The notes beneath the pieces were generated by a model. It worked only from the letters and a program-made list of their open reading frames with translations, searched no databases and was not told the DNA's origin. DNA of 7,385 bases from Flavobacteriales bacterium (GTDB taxonomy: Bacteria > Bacteroidota > Bacteroidia > Flavobacteriales_D > Cryomorphaceae): contig JAIVHQ010000140.1 of the NCBI GenBank assembly GCA_020200995.1, forward strand, positions 1 to 7,385, given 5' to 3'. Both the position numbers and the translations under genes were made by a program. Each line of letters starts with the position of its first letter. Within the stretch, counting starts at the first letter, position 1. Positions 1-5,608 of the stretch are shown here, in pieces.

Positions 1-602
1 TGATTCACCGTGGATTCAGCACTTTCGGCAAGGACAAGTACCGCAATCAGCCGCGCTGGCAACTGGCTATCGAGCTCAAGCAGCAGTTTCCGGACATGGC
101 CTTTATTTGCGACAGCAGCCACATTTGCGGAAGCCGCGAACTCCTCTTCGACGTGTCGCAAAAAGCGCTCGACCTGAACTACGACGGCATCATGCTCGAG
201 GTGCACCCCCGCCCCGACGAGGCCTGGAGCGACGCCGCACAGCAGCTCACGCCGGCGGCCTACAAAGACGTAAAATCGCGCCTCCAATTCCGCCAAGCCA
301 CTACCGACGACGCCGACTTCCTCGGTTCGCTGGACGCCCTGCGCGGACAAATCGACGAAATAGATGATGAAATCCTCGCGCTGCTCGAAGCACGGATGAA
401 ACTCAGTGACGGCATTGGCATATTTAAAAAGCACAACAACATCGCCATTTTACAAACGAGTCGCTGGGGTGAAATCATGAAAACGGGAATCGCCAAAGGA
501 AAGCGCAAAGGCCTGAGCGAGGAGCTGATCTCGGGTGTGCTGAAAGCTGTACATCAGGAGAGTATTAATCGGCAGCATAGGATTATGAAGGGGGATGTGT
601 AG
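1..602 (+). CDS. Bifunctional 3-deoxy-7-phosphoheptulonate synthase / chorismate mutase type II, 3' part
   Basis: The 199 visible residues are the C-terminal part of a two-domain shikimate-pathway enzyme; the gene starts before the window. The DAHP synthase half condenses phosphoenolpyruvate with erythrose 4-phosphate. The mutase half turns chorismate into prephenate for Phe/Tyr synthesis, in the cytoplasm. Visible DAHP synthase motifs are IHRGFSTFGKDKYRN at the start, CDSSHICGSRE around visible residue 36-46, and GIMLEVHPRPDEAWSDAAQQ around 62-81; the His, Glu and Asp in these match the metal and substrate site of the aldolase-type barrel. From about residue 110 a helical AroQ-type mutase follows, with LRGQIDEID, LLEARMKL, FKK and the Q..RW.E segment, ending near HQESINRQ. 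The frame is open from base 3 to the TAG at 600-602. This fusion is usual in Bacteroidota. It has no terminator: the repeat array begins at the stop codon. Confidence 0.93.
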   Translation, partial: IHRGFSTFGKDKYRNQPRWQLAIELKQQFPDMAFICDSSHICGSRELLFDVSQKALDLNYDGIMLEVHPRPDEAWSDAAQQLTPAAYKDVKSRLQFRQATTDDADFLGSLDALRGQIDEIDDEILALLEARMKLSDGIGIFKKHNNIAILQTSRWGEIMKTGIAKGKRKGLSEELISGVLKAVHQESINRQHRIMKGDV

Positions 603-1035
603 GGGGTGACGTGTAGGGGTGTTTTAGAATAGGCAATTGGCAATAGGCAATGACGTGAGCGGTTTGTCAGCAATGGGCAACAGGCAATTGGCAATGACGT
701 GGAGGGGTGTGTTAGAAAAGCAATTGGCAATAGGCAATTGGCAATGACGTGAGCGGTTTGTTAAAAGGCAATGACGTGGAGGGCGTGTTAAAAAGCAATG
801 GGCAAGTGGCAATGACGTGAGCGGTTTGTTAAAAAGGCAAGGACGTGTAGGGGGTGTTAGAATTGGCAATGGGCAATTGGCAATGACGTGAGTGGTTTGT
901 TAAAAAGGCAAGGACGTGGAGTGCGTGTTAAAAAAGGTAATTCATGCCCGAATTCCGGAGCTTTTGCGGAGGAGGCGGGGGCAATAGGAAAGGTCGTGGA
1001 GTACGTGTTAGCAATTGGCAAAAATCGCAATGGGA
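594..1035 (+). repeat. Degenerate composite tandem repeat of GGCAAT heptads and GACGTG-headed segments
   Basis: Two segment types alternate. Type A reads GACGTGAGCGGTTTGTTA and starts at 652, 746, 814 and 885 (AGTGG variant in the last). Type B reads GACGTGGAGGGGTGTGTTA or a close variant and starts at 608, 696, 773, 842 and 913, with a decayed copy at 993. Between them lie one to four heptads of the form GGCAATT, GGCAATA or GGCAATG, about two dozen GCAA words in all by eye. The A-to-A spacing is 94, 68 and 71 bases, so the number of heptads varies. Positions 941-985 are unrelated sequence inside the array. The pattern resembles the heptanucleotide tandem repeats seen between genes in some bacteria, but the function is unknown. 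The minus-strand reading gives LPIANC-like peptides, a trivial result of a 7-base unit. Confidence 0.85.
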
Positions 1036-1575
1036 AAAGCGCCTCAATGATGATTTCGAATTAGAGACACGTGTGGCGCGGAGTCATTGGAAAGGGTAGT
1101 GAAAGTGCAGCTCATCTACATTCTACTGCATTGCCTGTGGCGCTTTCGGAAACATTAGCCTCACAAATTCCCAAACCTTGAAAACTGCAGTCATAACAGA
1201 CTGTCCACTCAACCTTCACCCGTCGACCCTGTCACCAAGTCATTCCGAAGGAAGATTTAGGTGGTGGTCAACATAGCGAGGGTTCCTGTTGCATTGTTCT
1301 GGGTGAGGGTGTAACAATGCTTACGAATGCGGCCGAGTGCGGTGCGCAACAGGTTCAGGTTGTGGATCCGGTTTTTCGTCTTTAAGATGTTTTTGAGATC
1401 GATGGACTCCATATTGTCATCTCCGTAGAAAACCGGAACCACAGAAGGATTCAAGGAATATGCTTTGAAAATACGAAAAATTCTACCCCAAGGCACAACG
1501 AATGAAAACATGACCCGATGTAACAAAGGGTTTATAGCAATATAAGTTCAACTCATGCACCGCGAAAAATTAATT
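1036..1575. other. Intergenic stretch without a supported gene
   Basis: All six frames are interrupted except one minus-strand frame of 89 codons (1257-1526). That frame would start with TTG or a nearby ATG, has no ribosome binding site or recognisable domain, and ends in a low-information tail. It lies about 50 bases downstream of the broken MuiA-like gene on the same strand, so it could be a co-transcribed remnant, but I cannot support it as a gene. The 8-mer TGTGGCGC occurs at 1072-1079 and 1136-1143, and ACACGTGT at 1067-1074 is palindromic. No tRNA-like fold or terminator is evident. Confidence 0.6.
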
Positions 1576-2001
1576 TCAAAGCCTGCTGAGACGCATCTTC
1601 TTGGGATAGGTGACCTCATAGCGAAAACTAAATTCGCGGTTTTCGCCCGGTTCAAGGTTTAGATCCCAGGTGAGCACACCCGTTTCGGTATTGAGCCGCC
1701 CGCCGTCGGTAAGCTCGGCCTTCACTTCCACGTCGCTGCCGCTGCTCAGGGGTATTTGGTCTTCCACACGAAGATTGACGGGATGCGGACCGGCATTCAT
1801 CACAGTGATGTTGTACCCCCGCGTTACGCGGCGGTTACTGCCGAAACTGCGCGTTTTGCTGTAGTCTTTTGCCAGCTCATAGCTCACCCGCACATTGGGG
1901 TCGCGGCCCATGGAAATTTGCATGGTATCTTCGGGAGTGGTGGGATCGAGGTAACTGCGGGAGCTCGTAGGCCGTTTGCAAAGTGAGTCTCGACTCTGCA
2001 A
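1576..2001 (-). pseudogene. C-terminal fragment of MuiA-like DUF4139 protein, out of frame with its N-terminal part
   Basis: Reading from about residue 14 of this frame, the protein matches the last third of DUF4139 (mucoidy inhibitor A family). The motifs are SRSYLDP, the SMGRDPNV strand, the KDYSKTRSFGSNRRVTRGY segment, VEDQIPLSSGSDVEV, and the closing LTWDLNLEPGENREFSFRYEVTYPK written here in short: TWDLNLEPGE followed by FRYEVTYPK. Such motifs normally continue directly from the barrel region of the same polypeptide. The first dozen residues of this frame overlap the N-terminal fragment and do not look like the family. There is no independent start signal, so separate translation is unlikely. 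The TGA stop at 1576-1578 is at the normal family C-terminus, so the 3' end is intact and the damage is internal, near 1961-1966. Confidence 0.82.
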
Positions 2002-2965
2002 AGGCGGGCATCACAGCCTCGGCATCTTCCATCGCAGCGACCTCCTGTCCCGCTCTCGAGAGACGCGGTGCATCACCCCGATAGCGTGTATCGCTCTTGT
2101 GGTAGTTTTGCTGTGCAGGATCGGATAGGTAGAGGTACCACGGCCGAAGCACGGGCGCAGTGCCTCCAAGATTGGGATTGCCCGTGACGAGGGTGAGCTT
2201 CACATCGGTCCAGTTGACGCCGGTGTACTGCTGCACTTTGGCGCGGGTCACAATTTCGAGTGGCTCGCTGGTACCCGCGCTGCGCAGGTCGTGGTGCGGC
2301 GTCCAGCCCGCGCGGTTGGTGAGGTAGCTCACGCTGATGTTGCTGCGGGCGGCTTTTCGGCCGTTGAGGTCCACGATGATCTCGCGCTGCGCCTGCAGCT
2401 CCCGGGCGCGCATTTCGGCGAGTTCCTGCTCAAGGCGCTTTATGCGTTTGTCAATGCTTGCCTCTTCCTGAGAAATATCGAGCGCCCGCTGCCGAACGTC
2501 GGCCACCCGGCTCCTAATAAAGTCTGCCATGCTTTTCAGTTCGGCGGCGCTGAGCGGTTGCTCTTCGCCGCCTATTTCGCGGTTGGCCTTCAGCAGGGCC
2601 GATTCTTCCTCGAGGGCTTCGCGCTGAACGGCTTTGCTCCTAAGTTGGTAGCGCGCAGCGTCGAGGCTGTCGCGCTTGAGGCGTCCCTGCGGACTGAGTC
2701 CGTCTGCAGAGCGGTTCACTTCGTGGCGTAGGCCCGTGATTTCATTATCGGCAGTGGCGGAAATCTGTAGACTGCCGAGGTCGATGTATTCGGGAAAACC
2801 TGTGAGCCGCAAGGACTGCACACCCGTGCGCTCAGCCCGATGGGTCACCACCGCACCTCCCTGGTAAACGGCGGCTTCCGCAGCCTTCGGTTTGAGTTCA
2901 GTGGTTTTTTGAGCTTTTGCCAAAAAAGGAAGGAGCAACAGAGAAAGAATCAACAGGGTGCGCAT
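1877..2965 (-). CDS. MuiA-like exported protein (DUF4140-DUF4139), truncated by internal deletion and frameshift
   Basis: This 362-codon frame gives the N-terminal two thirds of a mucoidy-inhibitor-A-like protein. Residues 1-19 form a signal peptide with a hydrophobic LLILSLLLLPFL core and a likely cut after AKA. Residues 28-85 match the DUF4140 N-terminal domain (EAAVYQGGAVVTHRAE). About 95-205 is a charged coiled coil. From 208 begins DUF4139, with ISVSYLTNRAGWTPHHDLR and YTGVNWTDVKLTLVTGNP. Homology stops after TAYEL at residue 335; the remaining 27 residues (QLPRSHHSRRYHANF and onward) are arginine- and histidine-rich out-of-frame sequence. The rest of the family sequence resumes in another frame at 1961 and below. 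With both parts the length is about 460 residues against roughly 530-600 usual for the family. The ATG at 2963-2965 fits the signal peptide. The role of the family is poorly known; it is associated with the envelope. The product is probably non-functional unless the lesion is an assembly error. Confidence 0.85.
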   Translation of the reverse strand: MRTLLILSLLLLPFLAKAQKTTELKPKAAEAAVYQGGAVVTHRAERTGVQSLRLTGFPEYIDLGSLQISATADNEITGLRHEVNRSADGLSPQGRLKRDSLDAARYQLRSKAVQREALEEESALLKANREIGGEEQPLSAAELKSMADFIRSRVADVRQRALDISQEEASIDKRIKRLEQELAEMRARELQAQREIIVDLNGRKAARSNISVSYLTNRAGWTPHHDLRSAGTSEPLEIVTRAKVQQYTGVNWTDVKLTLVTGNPNLGGTAPVLRPWYLYLSDPAQQNYHKSDTRYRGDAPRLSRAGQEVAAMEDAEAVMPAFAESRLTLQTAYELPQLPRSHHSRRYHANFHGPRPQCAGEL

Positions 2966-3075
2966 GGCAAATGGTTTTTGTGAGACAATACTAGAAAATA
3001 AGGCATTCCCCTCTGCAAGGGCATTTTAGCTTTTTTTGCAAAACAGAACAACGCACCTTGGCAAAAACAGCACCA

Positions 3076-3111
3076 AAGTTTTTGAAAACTTCAGCCGTCC
3101 CGTTTTTCGGG
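3076..3111 (-). promoter_or_regulatory. Two hairpins in the 5' leader of the MuiA-like gene
   Basis: On the minus strand the expected transcript begins almost at a CCCG-AAAAA-CGGG stem-loop (3111 to 3099). A second perfect inverted repeat follows, AAGTTTT-CA-AAAACTT (3091 to 3076). The start codon lies about 110 bases further on. A stem at the very 5' end may protect the mRNA; neither hairpin has a following T-run long enough to be called a terminator. No known riboswitch class is recognised. Confidence 0.4.
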
Positions 3112-3113
3112 TC

Positions 3114-3123
3114 TGCAAAGGTA
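3114..3123 (-). promoter_or_regulatory. Bacteroidota-type -7 box upstream of the MuiA-like gene
   Basis: The minus strand reads TACCTTTGCA here, an exact match to the TAnnTTTG -7 element of the Bacteroidota primary sigma factor. No clear TTTG or TTG -33 element stands 17-23 bases upstream. Initiation would be near 3107-3110, giving a leader of about 145 nt before the ATG at 2965. Confidence 0.5.
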
Positions 3124-3419
3124 GCTTTATCGGAACGCGCACAGTTGCTCTGATCGATGCGTTTACAAATCATTCGTTTTCATGATTCCCAAAAGCAGTC
3201 CACTCCCCTGACACAAGCGCCGGCTTAGCGGTGAAAGTCGGGTCTGTGAGAACATGAAGCGATAAAAGCTGAGTAAGACAATAGCGGCCCGAAAGCCGTT
3301 CTGTTCTCTGTTCAGGTTGGTTTTAAAACAGCTTACAGCGGAGGGGAGGTCATTTCTTGACATCATCTTTCTCAGTAAGGCACATTTTTATCAGCACCAT
3401 TGAATTTATCTCTTCTTCC

Positions 3420-3449
3420 GCTCGAAATAAGCTTTCTTTCGAGCTTTTT
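3420..3449 (+). terminator. Intrinsic terminator, plus strand, without an obvious upstream gene
   Basis: A perfect 8-bp stem GCTCGAAA (3420-3427) and TTTCGAGC (3437-3444) with a 9-base loop is followed at once by TTTTT (3445-3449). The orientation serves plus-strand transcription, yet no plus-strand gene lies between 603 and here. It may end read-through from further left, an unseen small RNA, or act as an attenuator for the sequence to the right. Confidence 0.65.
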
Positions 3450-3479
3450 GCGTGAATAATCAGGAGGAACACACCCACT

Positions 3480-3560
3480 ATGAAAACCAATTGGTTTCAT
3501 TTATCCACATTTAAGCAGACTGCGTGCAGCGTATTTCATTCTCACCTCATGGCAGTGTGA
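3480..3560 (+). CDS. Doubtful 26-residue ORF with a Shine-Dalgarno sequence
   Basis: An AGGAGG at 3462-3467 stands 12 bases ahead of ATG at 3480, followed by 26 codons and TGA. The peptide reads MKTNWFHLSTFKQTACSVF and seven more residues, with no recognisable motif, signal peptide or membrane segment. The only support is the full Shine-Dalgarno match, which is notable because neighbouring genes have none, and the position right after the terminator at 3420-3449. It could be a leader peptide or chance. Confidence 0.18.
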   Translation: MKTNWFHLSTFKQTACSVFHSHLMAV

Positions 3561-3617
3561 CGGGTGCGGTTCGAATTTAATATACAGCACCTTTAATTCC
3601 ATTGTTTGATCATAACA

Positions 3618-3641
3618 AAAGTCATTTCCAAAACTGACTTT
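3618..3641 (+). promoter_or_regulatory. Inverted repeat AAAGTCA-N10-TGACTTT upstream of the FISUMP lipoprotein gene
   Basis: A perfect 7-bp inverted repeat lies about 60 bases before the ATG at 3702. The word GTCATTT also recurs directly at 3621-3627 and 3643-3649. Its position in the probable promoter region suggests an operator. TGACTTTG at 3635-3642 is one mismatch from a TAnnTTTG box, but the nearest TTTG upstream (3605-3608) is 26 bases away, wider than usual. Confidence 0.3.
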
Positions 3642-3701
3642 GGTCATTTTTCAGACGGAAAAAATACAGCATATTAGTATGAAACGATTAAATCCAAAAC
3701 C

Positions 3702-5093
3702 ATGAAGTACAGATTCAGATTATTTTTAACGATTACGGCCGCTTTACTCCTGTTTGCCACAGGTTGCAGTAAGGATGACGACAGCACACCGGGCGGCGGA
3801 GAACCGACCAATCCTGACCAAGAGCCGCTCGGCGGTTCACCTACTGCCATGTCATTGCCTGGCAATACTTTTGATATCACCTTGGGAGATGGCCTCGACG
3901 GATTAAATAACATTTCAGCGTCGGTCACCGATTTTGAAAACGGTGTATCCACGCTCAACGGGAGTGTTGAAATCACGAATCCGCTTGCCACAGAGTTGGC
4001 AGTTTTGGTAGCTGACAGGTTTCCTGAGCACGTTGATATGGAAGGGGAAATATTTGCTGCAGAAGCAGAAATGATCAACACGAATGAAGGTATCGCCTTC
4101 GTTCATCCCAACGGTGAAATTTTTAATGTGATAAAATACAGTGCTAATGTTGGGGATGTTTACACTACCACGTACGATGACATCACATACACCCGCACGG
4201 TAACGGGTACATCAACTTTGGGAAGCTTTTTTCCGGATGAAACCGGTCCCGACGCCGGGCTGCAGGTGATTGCCGTAGAAGAAACGGGGCATGAGTATCC
4301 CATTCTTGAAAAAGCACGCTACTACTTCAACGAAGAGCGGGGTCTGGTGAGGGCCGCAGCCCATTTTACGAACGGAGAAGTGAAGTATATCGATATCAAC
4401 TCCGCTTTTTTGAACACGCTCTTAGGGGATGTGACCATACCGGAAGCCGTGTTTAATCCGGATACAGACTATGGCGCGCTCACTGACATTGAGGGAAACA
4501 CCTACAGAACCGTGAACATCGGCGAAAAAACCTGGATGGCAGAAAACCTCCGCACCAAACGACTGAATGACGGCACCGCTATACCAGAGATTACATGGTC
4601 CTTCTCGGATGTAAGCGGTCCCGCTTGGTATGAATTTGAGCCCGAAAGAGGCACCTATTACAACGGAGAAGCCTTGGTAAGCGGCACATTGTGTCCCGAG
4701 GGTTGGCATGTGCCGACCATGGAAGAGTGGAAAGAATTGGCTACTGCATACGGAAATATTGAGACGACTAACTGGCCACAATATGATCGCGAAGGATTCA
4801 GAACCGATGCCGGGTATCATCTGGCTTCAACCATTGACTGGTGGGAAGAAGGTGCGGAAAACAATACCAATACATCCGGCTTTTCTCTGGTCCCGAGCGG
4901 AGTTGTGTATGGCAGTACAGGAAATTATACTGACCATAAATCTATAAACTGGGGCTACGACGGCGAGGGGTATGGAATTTTTGAATTCGATCCTTCTTCC
5001 GTGTTTAATCCGGCATCTAGCGGCGAATATAAGCCGAAGACTGAAGATGAAATTTCAGACAATGGCTACACCTGCAGGTGTGTTCAAGATTGA
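3702..5093 (+). CDS. Lipoprotein with C-terminal FISUMP (Fibrobacter succinogenes major paralogous) domain
   Basis: The 463-residue protein starts with a lipoprotein signal peptide (FLTITAALLLFATGC; Cys22 is the likely lipidated residue), then an acidic and Gly/Pro-rich linker to about residue 45 (KDDDSTPGGGEPTNPDQ), typical of surface-exposed Bacteroidota lipoproteins. Residues 50-245 are a beta-rich region I cannot assign; it contains VGDVYTTTYDDITYTRTVTG and RYYFNEERGLVRA, a pattern seen in other secreted Bacteroidota proteins. From about 255 the FISUMP domain begins: DIEGNTYRTVNIGEKTWMAENL, CPEGWHVPTMEEWKEL (Cys331), TSGFSLVPSG, and the end GYTCRCVQD. The section after 400 lacks the usual YFWSST-AW core and is replaced by a Gly/Asp/Tyr-rich stretch. 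The ATG has no Shine-Dalgarno, but it alone gives a correct signal peptide. The function is unknown; a role at the outer surface is inferred. A strong terminator follows, so the gene is monocistronic. Confidence 0.9.
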   Translation: MKYRFRLFLTITAALLLFATGCSKDDDSTPGGGEPTNPDQEPLGGSPTAMSLPGNTFDITLGDGLDGLNNISASVTDFENGVSTLNGSVEITNPLATELAVLVADRFPEHVDMEGEIFAAEAEMINTNEGIAFVHPNGEIFNVIKYSANVGDVYTTTYDDITYTRTVTGTSTLGSFFPDETGPDAGLQVIAVEETGHEYPILEKARYYFNEERGLVRAAAHFTNGEVKYIDINSAFLNTLLGDVTIPEAVFNPDTDYGALTDIEGNTYRTVNIGEKTWMAENLRTKRLNDGTAIPEITWSFSDVSGPAWYEFEPERGTYYNGEALVSGTLCPEGWHVPTMEEWKELATAYGNIETTNWPQYDREGFRTDAGYHLASTIDWWEEGAENNTNTSGFSLVPSGVVYGSTGNYTDHKSINWGYDGEGYGIFEFDPSSVFNPASSGEYKPKTEDEISDNGYTCRCVQD

Positions 5094-5125
5094 AAACCAA
5101 TACTCAGGGATAAACGACAAATCTT

Positions 5126-5169
5126 ATCGGGAGCGGGGCGCGAATAGCCTTTCGCTCCCGATTTTTTTT
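5126..5169 (+). terminator. Strong intrinsic terminator of the FISUMP lipoprotein gene
   Basis: A perfect 10-bp stem ATCGGGAGCG (5126-5135) and CGCTCCCGAT (5153-5162) with a 17-base loop runs directly into eight T residues (5162-5169). It begins 32 bases after the TGA at 5093 and is oriented for the plus strand. On the minus strand it lacks a T-run, so it does not serve the converging gene. Confidence 0.93.
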
Positions 5170-5181
5170 CGCAGTGTTCTG

Positions 5182-5481
5182 CTATTCTCTGTCTCCGGAG
5201 CTGCCGCGCACGTCGGGAAGTGGTGCAGACTGAACTGCGCGCCTTTTGCGAAAGCGGGGGGTGAATGCAAGAAAAAGACTGCAGGCGAGCAAGATGACCA
5301 TTCCGTAACCGAAGAAATCCTGAAAATGCTCCGCCTTCAGCTCCACTCCCGGCCTGCGCGCGGTCCGAACAATCAGGTAGGCATTCGGGAAGAGGGTCAT
5401 GATGAGGGTAACGATTTCAAGGATTTTCACTTTTCCATGGGAAAAAAACGGCAGCTTGACCAGTCGGATCACTCCCAGCAC
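5182..5481 (-). CDS. Small predicted membrane protein or 5'-truncated gene remnant
   Basis: The 99 residues contain two clear membrane helices: about 21-38 (LEIVTLIMTLFPNAYLIV, followed by RTARR) and about 54-70 (FGYGMVILLACSLFLAF, followed by RFRKRR). The first residues (VLGVIRLVKL) are also hydrophobic. The frame is open five codons further up, to a TGA at 5497-5499, and those codons (LLFAV) extend the first hydrophobic segment, so a third helix may have been cut short. The only usable starts are GTG at 5479-5481 or a rarer codon; no Shine-Dalgarno is seen. The positive residues after each helix and the sensible hydrophobic pattern favour real coding sequence over chance. No family is recognised. 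It converges with the lipoprotein gene and lies downstream of the Ntn hydrolase gene on the same strand. Confidence 0.5.
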   Translation of the reverse strand: MLGVIRLVKLPFFSHGKVKILEIVTLIMTLFPNAYLIVRTARRPGVELKAEHFQDFFGYGMVILLACSLFLAFTPRFRKRRAVQSAPLPDVRGSSGDRE

Positions 5482-5497
5482 GGCGAAAAGCAGTGGT

Positions 5498-5505
5498 CAA
5501 AAATA
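5498..5505 (-). promoter_or_regulatory. Possible -7 box TATTTTTG ahead of the small membrane protein
   Basis: The minus strand reads TATTTTTG, an exact TAnnTTTG match. Transcription would begin about 10 bases before the GTG at 5481, giving a very short leader. No -33 TTG is seen at normal spacing, and the box overlaps the upstream stop codon of the frame, so it may be chance. Confidence 0.25.
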
Positions 5506-5579
5506 AGGACTGCTCGTTTTAGTTCGGGAACACAGAACTCAAACTTATCCCCGGATTAACTGTGCGGTTTAATCAGGAA

Positions 5580-5596
5580 AAACTCGAAAAGAGCTT
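5580..5596 (-). terminator. Weak possible terminator after the Ntn hydrolase gene
   Basis: On the minus strand AAGCTC (5596-5591) can pair with GAGTTT (5585-5580), including one G-T pair, around a TTTTC loop, and the T-run continues for two more bases. It lies 13 bases after the stop codon at 5609. The stem is short, so efficiency is doubtful. Confidence 0.3.
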
Positions 5597-5608
5597 CCGC
5601 CGCATTTT

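Larger units (their letters stand above)
2966..3701. other. Divergent intergenic region between the MuiA-like gene and the FISUMP lipoprotein gene
   Basis: This region separates two divergently transcribed genes. The left part (2966-3125) is the minus-strand leader of the MuiA-like gene. The middle (3126-3415) shows nothing I can name; two minus-strand frames of 60 and 67 codons there lack domains and start signals. The right part holds an intrinsic terminator, a doubtful short ORF and an inverted repeat, each listed separately. Base composition becomes more AT-rich to the right of about 3400. Confidence 0.7.

Noticed and set aside
624..869. 81-residue minus-strand frame rich in LPIANC-like repeats
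   Set aside because: It is the translation of the GGCAAT heptad array; a 7-base unit cycles through all frames and yields such peptides without selection.
608..1035. CRISPR array
   Set aside because: Spacing varies from 27 to 80 bases, repeats are degenerate, and the intervening sequence is itself repetitive heptads and not unique spacers. No cas gene is nearby.
1257..1526. 89-residue minus-strand frame downstream of the MuiA-like gene
   Set aside because: No domain, no start signal beyond TTG or a nearby ATG, and no clear coding pattern; kept only as a note in the intergenic entry.
2291..2731. 146-residue plus-strand frame
   Set aside because: It lies entirely opposite the coiled-coil and DUF4139 coding region, whose protein is clearly recognisable; a GC-rich shadow.
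2991..3173. 60-residue minus-strand frame just upstream of the MuiA-like gene
   Set aside because: Its start lies upstream of the likely promoter box, so the mapped leader would not include it, and the peptide has no recognisable features.
3163..3366. 67-residue minus-strand frame
   Set aside because: No homology, start signal or context; the sequence resembles ordinary intergenic DNA.
4972..5559. 195-residue plus-strand frame across the lipoprotein 3' end and terminator
   Set aside because: It overlaps the real gene in another frame, runs through a strong terminator, and gives a charged low-information peptide opposite the membrane-protein frame.
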